Part shown: positions 35,888 through 45,347 of the stretch, one piece after another | Layout of the letters: the number at the start of each line of letters is the position of its first letter | Numbering within the stretch: position 1 is the first letter of the stretch | DNA from: Novacetimonas maltaceti | GTDB lineage: Bacteria > Pseudomonadota > Alphaproteobacteria > Acetobacterales > Acetobacteraceae | Length of the DNA stretch: 64,000 nucleotides | NCBI RefSeq assembly: GCF_002906255.1 | Contig: NZ_POTC01000009.1 | Coordinates: 1 to 64,000 of the forward strand | Reading direction: 5' to 3' | The notes under the pieces: model-generated | The model's database searches: none | Told to the model about the DNA's origin: nothing | What the model saw: the letters and a program-made list of their open reading frames with translations, nothing else | Made by a program: the position numbers and the translations under genes

Positions 35888-37861
35888 ATGCGAGGGATAA
35901 ATCATACCCCCCCCACCGCGGTAACCGCATTTCTGGCGGGTGCCGCATTCCTGGCAGGAGCAGCCTTCGCGCCGCTTCGTGCCCAATCGGTGGACCACAG
36001 GGCGCTGGATCCGGATGGATCAGCCCAGAGCGGCCACAACGAGGAAACAGCGCTTGCGCTCCCACGCTTCCCGACCAGGGGCGGGGGCAGCGTCAGCCTG
36101 CCGCGCCTCCTTGCGCCTGACGACGCGGCCCGCATCCGCAAGGTTTTCGCCCTGCAGCGCGAGGGCCATTTCGACGCCGCCATCAGCCAGACCGCCAGCA
36201 TCCATGACGACCTGCTGCTTGGCGACCTTCTGGCCGCGCGCTACCTGAACCCCGCCTATCATCCCAGTGCCGGGCAGTTGCGCATGTGGCTGCGGACGTT
36301 CTCTTCGCTGTCGGATTCCCCGGCCATCCACGCCCTGCTTGCGGCGCAGACGCCGCGGGGAACCCCGCTGCCGCCCGCGCCGCCCGACATCGCGCTGGGC
36401 AGCGTACGGGCCCCCGCGCACGTCCACCTGCCGGAGGAGGACGACCCCTCCCTGCGGGTCTTCACCCGCAACAGCCTGCTGGACCATACGGTGCGTGAAC
36501 GCGCGTCACAGGGCGTCAAGGGCGCACGCAGCGCGCTGCACCTGATCCAGACCACGCCGGGCCTGAACGACCTGTATGCCGCCCACCTGCGGACCGAGGT
36601 CGCGATGACCCTGTTCAGCGCGGGTGAAAACCGCCTCGCCCTGAGCATCGCGCGTGAGGCGTTCGAGACATCCTCCGGCCGCCTCGGCCTTGCGGGCTAT
36701 GTCGCGGGCCTCGCGGCCTGGCGGCAGGGACGCCCCGACCAGGCCGAACCGATGTTCGAGGCCGCGTCGCGCGCGCCCCTGACACCGGGCAGCATCCGTG
36801 CGGGCGCCGCCTTCTGGGCCGCGCGTTCGCACCGCGCGGTGGGCGATGTCGCGGCGTATGAGCCGTGGCTGCATCGCGCCGCCGCCGCCCCGCACACATT
36901 CTATGGCATGCTGGCCAGCCAGGCGCTGGGCCTGCGTCATGCCGCCCCCACCCACTCCGGCACGATCGGGGACGGGGCATCCATGTCGCTGGCCGATGAC
37001 CGGCACCCACTGCATGAAGGCACCCCGGTGCTGGGTGAAATCGACGTGGAGGCCGTCGCCGCGACGCCTGCCGGACGCAGGGCCTTCGCCCTGGCGCAGG
37101 TGGGCGAGAACGCGCGCGCGGAGGCCACCCTGCGCCGCCTGTGGCCCGATGTGCAGAACGACGCCGCGCTATGCCGCTCCCTCCAGCTTGTGGCGGACGC
37201 CATGGGCATGAAGGAACTGGCGTCGCAGATGGCGCTGCTGATCCAGTCGCAGGCAGGGGACCAGTCGGACCGCGAGACGCGTTTCCCCCTGCCGCCGCTG
37301 CATCCTGACCACGGGTTCCGCATGGACCCGGCGCTGGTGTATGCGCTGACACGGCTGGAATCCAATTTCGATGCCAATGCGGTATCCGGTTCCGGGGCGC
37401 ACGGCCTGATGCAGGTGATGCCGGTGACGGCGGGCTTTGTCACCCACAGCGGCATGGACTATGCCGGGCGTCCGGCGGCCCTGCATGACCCCGGCCACAA
37501 CCTGGAGATCGGGCAGCTTTACGTCCTTTACCTGGCGCAGCTTTCGACCCAGCATCCGGGGCCACATGCACCGGCCGGGGGTGACCTGATCCGCATGCTC
37601 GCCAGTTACAACGCCGGGCCATCCGCCATCGCCCGCCGCGCCGCCAACGGCACGGACGAGGCCGATGACCCGCTGCTGTATATCGAGCAGTTGCCCAATA
37701 ACGAGACCCGCGACTATGTCCGTCGCGCCTTCACCTACCTGTGGATCTATGCCGACCGGCTCCGCCTGCCCTCCCCGTCGCTGGAAACGCTGGCCCGCAA
37801 TGAATGGCCTGCCTTCAGCGCCGAGCAGACCCTTGCACACGGGTCGCGCACGATCCACTGA
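35888..37861 (+). CDS. Soluble lytic murein transglycosylase
   Basis: A 657-residue periplasmic enzyme that cleaves peptidoglycan with formation of 1,6-anhydromuramic acid. An N-terminal signal (about 1-32, ending ALFAPLRAQS-type) is followed by a long helical superhelix (about 90-460) as in Slt70. The C-terminal SLT domain (about 480-620) has the catalytic Glu491 in YALTRLESNFDANA, the GAHGLMQVMP block and ASYNAG. It ends at a family B repeat. It forms no obvious operon, as the UDG-like gene is 173 bases upstream. Confidence 0.92.
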   Translation: MRGINHTPPTAVTAFLAGAAFLAGAAFAPLRAQSVDHRALDPDGSAQSGHNEETALALPRFPTRGGGSVSLPRLLAPDDAARIRKVFALQREGHFDAAISQTASIHDDLLLGDLLAARYLNPAYHPSAGQLRMWLRTFSSLSDSPAIHALLAAQTPRGTPLPPAPPDIALGSVRAPAHVHLPEEDDPSLRVFTRNSLLDHTVRERASQGVKGARSALHLIQTTPGLNDLYAAHLRTEVAMTLFSAGENRLALSIAREAFETSSGRLGLAGYVAGLAAWRQGRPDQAEPMFEAASRAPLTPGSIRAGAAFWAARSHRAVGDVAAYEPWLHRAAAAPHTFYGMLASQALGLRHAAPTHSGTIGDGASMSLADDRHPLHEGTPVLGEIDVEAVAATPAGRRAFALAQVGENARAEATLRRLWPDVQNDAALCRSLQLVADAMGMKELASQMALLIQSQAGDQSDRETRFPLPPLHPDHGFRMDPALVYALTRLESNFDANAVSGSGAHGLMQVMPVTAGFVTHSGMDYAGRPAALHDPGHNLEIGQLYVLYLAQLSTQHPGPHAPAGGDLIRMLASYNAGPSAIARRAANGTDEADDPLLYIEQLPNNETRDYVRRAFTYLWIYADRLRLPSPSLETLARNEWPAFSAEQTLAHGSRTIH

Positions 37862-37899
37862 CCCCCTCTCTGCCTGCCCGTCATGAAAGACCATGCGGG

Positions 37900-38091
37900 C
37901 AGGCGAAGGCCGGACGCTGCCCGGACCCGGCAGCCCCCCCGTTTCACCGACAAGTCATGGTTTCCAAAGGGCAATGCCCTTTGGCGGGTTTCAGGGCAGC
38001 GCCCTGAGGGTCACAACCAACCCTTAACGACAACACAGCCTTCCCAAAGGGCATTGCCCTTTGGTTCGGGGGCAATGCCCCCGGAACGACC
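37900..38091 (-). repeat. Palindromic intergenic repeat, family B, reverse-oriented copies
   Basis: Lies between the convergent lytic transglycosylase and CorC-like genes. From 37904 it carries GGACGCTGCCCGGACCCGGCAG, reverse of the GGGTCCGGGCAGC block. Then come CCAAAGGGCA/TGCCCTTTGG (37964-37984), TCAGGGCAGC/GCCCTGA (37991-38007), a second CCAAAGGGCA/TGCCCTTTGG (38044-38064) and CGGGGGCA/TGCCCCCG (38068-38083). The order is reversed relative to the copies at 31747 and 47718. Confidence 0.78.
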
Positions 38092-39381
38092 TCAGTTCTC
38101 AGCCAGCACCTGACGGCTGGCGCGCACGCGCACCACGCGCCGCCCCTCCATTTCCAGCACCTCAAACAGCCATCCGGAAAACACGACCTTGTCGCCGCAC
38201 GCGGGCACACGCCGCAGCAGCGCGAGGATCAGGCCGCCCAGCGTGTGATAGCTGCCTTCCGCCGGCAGGTCCGACAGGTCCAGCCTGTGCTTGACCTCAT
38301 CAGCAGGCATCGACCCGTCAAGCACCAGCACATTGTCATGGGCGATCCGCTGCGGCGGGGTGCTGCCGGGTTCGTGCTGCTCACCCACGATGGCGCCGAA
38401 CAGGTCGGAGGAAGTGACGATTCCCTCGAACGAGCCATATTCATCCAGCACCAGCGCCAGTCCCAGCGGCGACGACCGCATCCGGTCCAGCATGTCGAAC
38501 GCCGACAGCGTATCCGGCACGGAAATGGGACGCCTCAGCCCGGCCTCGACCGAGGGACTCTTGCCATCAAGGAAGCGGTCCAGCATGTCCTTGGCCAGGA
38601 TGACGCCCACCGGATTGTCCACGCCCCCGTCACAGACCACGATGCGTGAATAGGTGGTGGAACGCAGGATGCGCAGCAGCTCCGCGCGTGGGACATGGCG
38701 CTCGATCCAGCACAGTTCGGTGCGCGGCGTCATGATCGCGCGCACGGGCCGGTCCGCCATGCGCAGCAGGCGCTCGATCATGTCCCGCTCCTCCTGCTCC
38801 AGCACGCCCGCCTGCGCACCCTCGGCGATGTAGGCGCGCAGTTCCTCTTCCGTCAGGGCCGTGCTGGCATTCGCGCTGACCCGCATCAGGCGCAGCACCA
38901 GTTCCGATGCCCGCCCCAGCAGCCAGACCACCGGGCGTGAAATCCAGGCGAGTCCCTCCAGCGGCAGGGCAAGGCGGGCGGCAATCTGTTCAGGCTGGCG
39001 CAGGGCGATCTGCTTTGGCACCAGTTCGCCCCCCACCAGCATGATGGCGGTGATGCTGCTGACGACCACGGTCATCGAGATCTCGCTGGCGAACGGGGCA
39101 AGGCGCGGGAAATGCAGCAGCCAGTGCGTCATCCGCGCCTCGATGCTGGTGCCGCCGAACGTGCCCTCCAGAATCGAGACAAGGGTCATCCCGACCTGCA
39201 CCGTCGGCAGGAAACCCTGCGGGTCGTTCGCCAGTTTCAGCGCCCGGTCCGCCCCCTTGACCCCGGCCTTCGACATGACCGCAAGGCGCGCGCGCCGTGC
39301 GGAAATCAGCGCCAGTTCCCCCATCGCGAACACACCGTTGAGGAGAACAAGGCAGAATATGATAATCAGGGAAACAAGCAT
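38092..39381 (-). CDS. CorC/HlyC-family membrane protein with CBS domains
   Basis: A 429-residue protein of the CNNM/CorC (hemolysin C) family. The N-terminal DUF21 membrane domain has four helices (MLVSLIIIFCLVLLNGVF and later VVVSSITAIMLVGGELVPKQ). Two CBS repeats span about 200-330 (IMTPRTELCWIE and VLDEYGSFEGIVTSSDL), and the CorC_HlyC transporter-associated domain closes the protein. Members transport or sense Mg2+, Co2+ or related ions. It converges on the lytic transglycosylase gene. Exact cargo is unknown. Confidence 0.9.
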   Translation of the reverse strand: MLVSLIIIFCLVLLNGVFAMGELALISARRARLAVMSKAGVKGADRALKLANDPQGFLPTVQVGMTLVSILEGTFGGTSIEARMTHWLLHFPRLAPFASEISMTVVVSSITAIMLVGGELVPKQIALRQPEQIAARLALPLEGLAWISRPVVWLLGRASELVLRLMRVSANASTALTEEELRAYIAEGAQAGVLEQEERDMIERLLRMADRPVRAIMTPRTELCWIERHVPRAELLRILRSTTYSRIVVCDGGVDNPVGVILAKDMLDRFLDGKSPSVEAGLRRPISVPDTLSAFDMLDRMRSSPLGLALVLDEYGSFEGIVTSSDLFGAIVGEQHEPGSTPPQRIAHDNVLVLDGSMPADEVKHRLDLSDLPAEGSYHTLGGLILALLRRVPACGDKVVFSGWLFEVLEMEGRRVVRVRASRQVLAEN

Positions 39382-39500
39382 GATGCCGCGATCCTAGAGC
39401 ATATCGCGCGCGTCGATGACACCCGAAATCATGCGCATCCCGAACCCAGACCGAATCGGTCCCGATTCGCAGCCGGCCGGTTTCATGCGCCAGATACAGA

Positions 39501-39525
39501 AATGGCGGGGACATGCCCCGCCATT
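39501..39525 (-). terminator. Strong hairpin after hpnH
   Basis: A perfect ten-base inverted repeat AATGGCGGGG/CCCCGCCATT with a five-base loop, about 45 bases after the hpnH stop (39571). A typical U-run does not follow on the minus strand, so it may be a weak or Rho-aided terminator. Confidence 0.5.
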
Positions 39526-39570
39526 CCGTTACTTTTTCCGTCCTGCTCCACGCCCTCAGGGGGCATGGGA

Positions 39571-40752
39571 TCAGTCGGCGGCGGCCGCCGTTTCCGGCTG
39601 CGCGGACACCTTGTTCACGCGCGGGGGGGCTGCCGGCTTCTTGCGGGCCGCCAGTTCCTCCATCTTCGCATCGACATGCTGCGTGAAGACGTATTCCGCG
39701 GGCCGCTGGTTCGCCAGAGAGATTTCCGGCACCATCGGCTTTTCCGTTTCCGGCCCGAACAGCGCGACCTTGGCGATGTGCCACGGGCGACGCACCGCAT
39801 CCATCACCGCCGTCGATTCGTAGCCCGAATGGACCATGCAGTCGGCGCACTTTTCATAGTTGCCGGTGCCGTACGAATCCCAGTTCGTGTCGGCCATCAG
39901 CTCTTCAAAGCTCTTGGCGTAGCCTTCACCCAGCAGGTAGCACGGGCGCTGCCAGCCAAAGACGTTGCGCAGCGGCTTGCCCCACGGGGTGCAGTGGTAC
40001 TGCTCGTTCCCGGCAAGGAAGTTCAGGAACAGCGGCGACTGCGTGAAGCGCCACTTCTTGCCCTTGCCCAGGCGGAAGATGTCGCGGAACAGCTGCTTCG
40101 TCTTCTGGCGGTTCAGGAAGTGTTCCTGATCCGGCGCGCGTTCGTAGGCATAGCCCGGGGCGGTCATGATGCCGTCCACGCCCATCGCCATCACCTCGTC
40201 AAAGAACGCGGCGACACGCTTGGGGTCCGCGCCATCGAACAGGGTGCAGTTGATGGACACGCGGAACCCGCGCGCCTTCGCCTTCTTGATGGCCGCGACG
40301 GCGCGTTCGTACACGCCTTCCTGGCAGACGGAGGCGTCGTGCATCGCCGGGTCGCCATCCAGATGCACATCCCACGAGAAGAAGGGGCTCGGCTCATAAT
40401 CGTCGAGCTTCTTTTCCAGCAGCAGCGCATTGGTGCAGAGATAGACGTATTTCTTGCGCGCGATCAGCTGGCGGATGATTTCCGGCATTTCCTTGTGCAG
40501 CAGCGGCTCACCACCGGCCACGGCGATGACGGGGGCGCCTGCCTCCGTATCCGCGTCGAGGCATTCCTGCACGGTCATGCGCTGATTGAGGATCTGCGCG
40601 GGATAATCGATCTTGCCGCAGCCCGCGCATGCAAGGTTGCAGCGGAACAACGGTTCGAGCATCAGCACGAGCGGATAGCGCTTGCGGCGCGTCAGGTGCT
40701 GTTTGACGACGTAGGCGCCCACCCGGACGGCCTGCATAATAGGAACGGCCAT
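39571..40752 (-). CDS. hpnH: Adenosyl-hopene transferase HpnH (radical SAM)
   Basis: Adds the adenosyl group of SAM to diploptene, giving adenosylhopane, the first step in making C35 hopanoids. A 393-residue radical SAM protein with the CxxxCxxC iron-sulfur motif at Cys38, Cys42 and Cys45 (FRCNLACAGCGK). The GGEPLLH block and the later Cys-rich C-terminal segment (CADCMVHSGYES, a second cluster site) agree with HpnH. The ATG at 40752 (MAVPIMQAVRVGA) is chosen, since it follows AGAGG and gives the expected length. It is divergent from dxs with a 454-base gap. hpnG, which normally acts next, is not in the window. Confidence 0.95.
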   Translation of the reverse strand: MAVPIMQAVRVGAYVVKQHLTRRKRYPLVLMLEPLFRCNLACAGCGKIDYPAQILNQRMTVQECLDADTEAGAPVIAVAGGEPLLHKEMPEIIRQLIARKKYVYLCTNALLLEKKLDDYEPSPFFSWDVHLDGDPAMHDASVCQEGVYERAVAAIKKAKARGFRVSINCTLFDGADPKRVAAFFDEVMAMGVDGIMTAPGYAYERAPDQEHFLNRQKTKQLFRDIFRLGKGKKWRFTQSPLFLNFLAGNEQYHCTPWGKPLRNVFGWQRPCYLLGEGYAKSFEELMADTNWDSYGTGNYEKCADCMVHSGYESTAVMDAVRRPWHIAKVALFGPETEKPMVPEISLANQRPAEYVFTQHVDAKMEELAARKKPAAPPRVNKVSAQPETAAAAD

Positions 40753-41206
40753 GAAACCTCTGCTCCTGCACCGGCGGACAGACGCCGGTCTTGATTCCAA
40801 ATCATGTAGTCCGGACTATGGACACGTCCGATCGCAAGAAAACAACCCCGACAGGTGTCAGCCGTGCATCAAGAACATGGCGAGGTTGCGGAGTTGTTAC
40901 GACACATGAACACTTTGGCGGCTGTATAGGACAAAAAACATCCTGTATTCAATTGCTATCGTATGGGGTGTGGCGAATTCACAACACACGGGGATTTAGT
41001 ATTTATCCACCCTTGCCATAACGTGCGCAAGGGGCGAACACCTTGCGGTCGTCATGAATGACCATGACCATGTCGCATGATACCCGATCGCCATGACCGC
41101 CGCCCGCCCCGTGCGCGCGGCCCGTGACGCCGGGCATGAGGCGGCCGACCAAGAAACCGGTTCAGGGTCTGACCCGTTTCCCCGGACAGATCCCGACAAA
41201 GCATAA
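40753..41206. other. Divergent promoter region between hpnH and dxs
   Basis: 454 bases without a gene. The hpnH-proximal part holds a 12-base palindrome (40807-40818). The middle, about 40925-41010, is AT-rich (ATTCAATTGCTATCGTATGG and GGATTTAGTATTTATCC) and is the likely site of one or both promoters. The dxs leader from 41080 is GC-rich. Confidence 0.5.
40807..40818. promoter_or_regulatory. 12-base palindrome upstream of hpnH
   Basis: TAGTCCGGACTA is a perfect palindrome 54 bases upstream of the hpnH start codon, a typical place for an operator. No regulator gene is adjacent. Confidence 0.35.
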
Positions 41207-43342
41207 ATGGACGCGACCATCATGGACCAGCCGAAGGCAGCCCCCAAGCACGACGCCCCCCCGTCTGCGGCTTCGCCAGCAGGTACTCCTGGGGGATCTG
41301 CCGACGCTTCTGCCGGAACCCCGCCCAAGGCGGACACATGGGGGGCGATCCCGACGCTGGGGCGTTTTCCGCAACTGGACCGTGTGCGCTACCCGCATGA
41401 CATGCGCAACCTTTCAGTGGAGCAGTTGAAGGCGCTTGCGGACGAACTGCGGGCGGAGACGATCGACACGGTCTCCACCACCAGCGGGCACCTTGGCGCG
41501 TCGCTGGGCGTTGTGGAACTGACGGTCGCGCTGCATGCCGTGTTCGACACGCCCGATGACCGCGTGATCTGGGATGTCGGCCACCAGACCTACCCGCACA
41601 AGATCCTGACCGGGCGGCGCGACCGCATCCGCACCCTGCGCCAGCCGGGCGGCCTTTCGGGCTTCACCCGCCGCAGCGAGAGCGAATACGACCCGTTCGG
41701 CGCGGCGCATTCCTCCACCTCCATTTCCGCGGGGCTTGGCATGGCGGTGGCGCACCACCTGCGCGCCGAACATGACCCCTCCTACCGCGAACGCAACGTC
41801 ATCGCGGTGATCGGCGATGGCTCCATCTCCGCCGGCATGGCGTACGAGGCGATGAACAACGCCTCGCATTGCGGCCCGGGCGCGGAGCGGCTGATCGTCA
41901 TCCTCAATGACAACGAGATGTCGATCGCGCCCCCCGTCGGCGCGATGTCGAGCTACCTTTCGCGGCTGATGTCCTCGCGCAAGTTCCTCAGCCTGCGCGA
42001 CCTTGCCGCCAAGATGGCAAAGCGCCTGCCCGACCGGCTGGAGCGCACGGCGAAGAAGGCCGACGAATACGCGCGCGGCATCATCACCGGCGGCACGCTG
42101 TTCGAGGAACTCGGCTTTTACTATGTCGGCCCGGTCGATGGCCATGACATGACGCAGCTTGTCCAGATCCTGCGCAACCTGCGCGACGCGGACGACCTCG
42201 GCCCCGTGCTGCTGCATGTCATAACAGAGAAGGGGCGTGGCTATACCCCTGCCGAATCGGCGGGTGACAAGTACCATGCCGTCGCCAAGTTCAACGTCGT
42301 CACCGGCGAGCAGAAGAAAGGCCCCGCCGGGCCGCCGTCCTACACGTCCGTCTTCTCGCGCGAGCTGCTGCGCCAGGCGGAGGCGGATGACCGGATCGTG
42401 GCGATCACGGCGGCGATGCCGTCGGGCACGGGCCTCGACAAGTTCGCCAAGGCGTTCCCCGACCGCTTCTTTGACGTCGGCATTGCCGAACAGCATGCCG
42501 TGACGTTCGCCGCCGGCCTTGCGACCGAGGGGATGCGCCCGTTCTGCGCGATCTATTCCACATTCCTGCAGCGCGCCTATGACCAGGTGATGCATGACGT
42601 GGTGCTGCAGAACCTGCCGGTGCGCTTCGCCATCGACCGCGCGGGCCTTGTCGGCGCGGACGGCGCGACGCATGCTGGCGCGTTCGACCTGAACTACCTC
42701 GGCTGCCTGCCGGGCATCACCATCATGGCGCCGAGTGACGAGCTGGAACTGCTCAACATGACCACGACGGCGGCGGCGTTTGACGAGGGGCCGATCGCCC
42801 TGCGCTACCCGCGCGGCGGCGGGTTCGGCCTCGACCTGCCGGCGGCGGGCAGCGTGATGGAGATCGGGCGCGGGCGCATCGTGCGCGAGATGACGCGCCA
42901 GTCCGGGCCGGAACGCGGCGGGATCGCGATCCTATCGCTCGGCCCGCGCCTGGCCGAGGCGCTGAAGGCCGCCGACATGCTGGCGGCGCAGGGGCTGTCG
43001 CCCACGGTGGCGGACGCGCGCTTCGCCAAGCCGCTGGACACCGCGCTGATCGAGCAGCTGGCGCGCAACCATGCCGTGCTGATCACCATCGAGGAAGGCG
43101 CCCCCGGCGGGTTCGGCGCGTTCGTGATGATGCACCTTGCGAAAACCGGCCTGCTGGACCGCGTGCGTTTCCGCCCCATGGCCCTGCCCGACCGCTTCAT
43201 CGACCACAACACCCAGACCGCCCAGTATCACGAGGCAGGCCTCGATGCGCAGGCGATCACCAATACCGCGCTGGAAGCGCTGGGTGTCGGAATCAGCATG
43301 ACCCAGCCCTTGCTAAAGACGGCAATCGGACCGAAATCATGA
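41207..43342 (+). CDS. dxs: 1-deoxy-D-xylulose-5-phosphate synthase
   Basis: Condenses pyruvate and glyceraldehyde 3-phosphate to DXP, entry step of the MEP isoprenoid pathway. A 711-residue thiamine diphosphate enzyme. The cofactor motif is [19 protein letters not shown] (about 200-218), with [18 protein letters not shown] early and the transketolase-like [17 protein letters not shown] late. An Ala/Pro-rich N-terminal extension of about 40 residues precedes the conserved domain. The gene is the first of dxs-hpnM-hpnI-hpnJ-hpnK, and overlaps hpnM by four bases (43339-43342), so flux into isoprenoids is coupled to hopanoid tailoring. Confidence 0.95.
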   Translation: MDATIMDQPKAAPKHDAPPSAASPAGTPGGSADASAGTPPKADTWGAIPTLGRFPQLDRVRYPHDMRNLSVEQLKALADELRAETIDTVSTTSGHLGASLGVVELTVALHAVFDTPDDRVIWDVGHQTYPHKILTGRRDRIRTLRQPGGLSGFTRRSESEYDPFGAAHSSTSISAGLGMAVAHHLRAEHDPSYRERNVIAVIGDGSISAGMAYEAMNNASHCGPGAERLIVILNDNEMSIAPPVGAMSSYLSRLMSSRKFLSLRDLAAKMAKRLPDRLERTAKKADEYARGIITGGTLFEELGFYYVGPVDGHDMTQLVQILRNLRDADDLGPVLLHVITEKGRGYTPAESAGDKYHAVAKFNVVTGEQKKGPAGPPSYTSVFSRELLRQAEADDRIVAITAAMPSGTGLDKFAKAFPDRFFDVGIAEQHAVTFAAGLATEGMRPFCAIYSTFLQRAYDQVMHDVVLQNLPVRFAIDRAGLVGADGATHAGAFDLNYLGCLPGITIMAPSDELELLNMTTTAAAFDEGPIALRYPRGGGFGLDLPAAGSVMEIGRGRIVREMTRQSGPERGGIAILSLGPRLAEALKAADMLAAQGLSPTVADARFAKPLDTALIEQLARNHAVLITIEEGAPGGFGAFVMMHLAKTGLLDRVRFRPMALPDRFIDHNTQTAQYHEAGLDAQAITNTALEALGVGISMTQPLLKTAIGPKS

Positions 43343-44004
43343 TCATTATGAAACATGTCCTGAAAACAACGTCTCTGGCGCTGTGCGCCGGGCTGGTGGC
43401 AGCGTCGGCGCTCCCGGCCCTGCCGTCCTTCACTCCTTCGGCGCATGCGGCCGCGGCCGCATCCGACCCGCAGGCCCCCATCAAGGCGCTTTACGCCGAA
43501 CTGACCCGCATCGAGGCCAAGAACAGCGGTTCGTTCGACCAGCGTGCGCAGGAACTCGGCCCGGTCATCGACCGCGTGTATGACCTGGAGGCGATCCTGT
43601 CCTCCTCCATCGGTCCGCACTACGCCACGCTGTCGCCGGACCAGAAGCAGGTGCTGCTGTCCACGTTCCGCCAGTTCACGATCGCCCGCAACCTCTCCAG
43701 CTTCAAGCCCGGCACCGACGCCCGCTTCACCATCAACCCCGCAGTCCGTGACGCGCCCGTGGGCGGCAACAAGATTGTCGATACCCAGATCGGGTCATCG
43801 GACGACCCGTCCGGCACGGCGGTCAATTACGTCATGCACATGAACGGGGCGAAGGGGTACCAGGTGGTTGACGTGCTGCTCAATGGCAACATCAGCCAGG
43901 TCGGCATGCAGCATTCCGATTTCCGCTCCGCACTGGCTGGCGGGAATGTGCAAAACCTGATCGATCTGTTACAGAAGAAGATCAAGGTCTTTTCGGCCGG
44001 ATGA
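43339..44004 (+). CDS. hpnM: Hopanoid-associated MlaC/HpnM-type periplasmic protein
   Basis: A 221-residue periplasmic lipid-binding protein of the MlaC/Ttg2D family, in the HpnM subgroup linked to hopanoid transport. The signal peptide (about 1-38) ends SFTPSAHAA. The mature part is helical and strand-rich with [28 protein letters not shown] and [15 protein letters not shown], typical of MlaC. Its start lies inside dxs (four-base overlap), so it is translated from the same mRNA. It probably carries hopanoids or phospholipids between membranes. The partner transporter genes are not in the window. Confidence 0.88.
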   Translation: MIIMKHVLKTTSLALCAGLVAASALPALPSFTPSAHAAAAASDPQAPIKALYAELTRIEAKNSGSFDQRAQELGPVIDRVYDLEAILSSSIGPHYATLSPDQKQVLLSTFRQFTIARNLSSFKPGTDARFTINPAVRDAPVGGNKIVDTQIGSSDDPSGTAVNYVMHMNGAKGYQVVDVLLNGNISQVGMQHSDFRSALAGGNVQNLIDLLQKKIKVFSAG

Positions 44005-44070
44005 CCCAGGCTTCGGGTTACGGACCGGATCACCGATGTTATATCATGCACGCGCGACCCAGCCGGAAAG

Positions 44071-45252
44071 ATGATGTCTGTTCTTAACGCCCTTGTCTCA
44101 CCATCCGGTCTGGCCGCGGCTGTCGCGGTGGCCGGGTGCGTACAGGCGACGCTAGGCACTTTTCTGGTTTCACGCTTCCGCGTGCAGGAAAAACGCGCCG
44201 ATCAGGCCGTGCCCATGCCCCCGGTCACGGTACTCAAGCCGCTGCATGGCGATGAACCCCTGCTTGAAGAAGCACTGGAGAGCTTCTGCACGCAGGATTA
44301 CCCCGCCATGCAGATCATCTTTGGCGTACAGTCCGAAGATGACGCCGCCATCCCCATCGTACGGCGCCTGTGCGAACGCCACCCGGCGCTGGATATCGAA
44401 CTGGTCATCGACCCGACCTTCCACGGGATCAACCGCAAGATCGGGAACCTGATCAACATGATGCCGCGCGCGCGGCATGATGTACTGGTCATTTCCGATT
44501 CGGACATCCATGTGGCGCCCGATTACCTGCGCCATGTCGTCGGCGCGCTGGTCCCGCCGAATGTCGGCCTCGTCACCACGCTTTACGCGGGGCTGCCCGC
44601 GTCGCCCACGCTGCCGCGCCTGCTGGCGGCGGGGCAGATCAACCATAATTTCCTGCCCGGCGTCATGCTGTCGCGCTACCTTGGGCGGCAGGACTGCCTT
44701 GGCGCCACCATGGCGCTGCGGCGTTCGATGCTGCAGGCCATCGGCGGGCTGGAGGCACTGGTCCCGCATGTCGCCGATGACGCGATGCTGGGCCGGTATG
44801 TGCGCGAACAGGGCAAGGACATCGCCATTGCCGCGTGCATGACATGGACCACCGTGGGGGAACATTCCCTGCGCGAGGTGCTGGCCCACGAACTGCGCTG
44901 GGGCCGGACGGTCAAGACGCTCGAGCCGCTGGGCTATGCCGCGTCGGCCATCCAGCTGCCGCTGTTCTGGGCCACGATGGTGGTGGTGTTCGCCCCCCAT
45001 GCGACATGGACATGGGTGTTCTTCGTGTCGGTATGGGTGGCGCGCGCCATCTGCGCCTTCGTCATGGACCGCGCGCTGGCGCAGCGCAGCCTTGTCCCGC
45101 TGTTCCTGCTGCCGCTGCGCGACTGGCTGTCGGCGGGCATCATGGTCGGCAGCGTCACGGGCACGCGCGTGGCATGGCGCGGACAGACTATGCACATTTC
45201 GCCACATTCCGCTATGACACCCCGATCACAACCTGCTTCCCCTGGCGACTGA
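44071..45252 (+). CDS. hpnI: Hopanoid glycosyltransferase HpnI
   Basis: Transfers an N-acetylglucosamine to bacteriohopanetetrol on the way to BHT-glucosamine. A 393-residue family 2 glycosyltransferase. The aspartates of the metal site are in ISDSDIHVAP (Asp143 and Asp145), preceded by PMPPVTVLKPLHGDEP. The processive-type motif LEALVPHVADDAMLGRYV follows. Hydrophobic segments at the N-terminus (about 10-30) and at about 295-345 anchor it in the inner membrane. It is 66 bases after hpnM and 95 bases before hpnJ, in one operon. Confidence 0.92.
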   Translation: MMSVLNALVSPSGLAAAVAVAGCVQATLGTFLVSRFRVQEKRADQAVPMPPVTVLKPLHGDEPLLEEALESFCTQDYPAMQIIFGVQSEDDAAIPIVRRLCERHPALDIELVIDPTFHGINRKIGNLINMMPRARHDVLVISDSDIHVAPDYLRHVVGALVPPNVGLVTTLYAGLPASPTLPRLLAAGQINHNFLPGVMLSRYLGRQDCLGATMALRRSMLQAIGGLEALVPHVADDAMLGRYVREQGKDIAIAACMTWTTVGEHSLREVLAHELRWGRTVKTLEPLGYAASAIQLPLFWATMVVVFAPHATWTWVFFVSVWVARAICAFVMDRALAQRSLVPLFLLPLRDWLSAGIMVGSVTGTRVAWRGQTMHISPHSAMTPRSQPASPGD

Positions 45253-45347
45253 CGCCGCCGGGGCCGGGCAGGCCAAACCAAACCAGTCAAGGCAACTGCG
45301 GTCGCGCGGGGGAGTGAGCCCCTTTCAGACCCGAGGATTCGCGTAAC

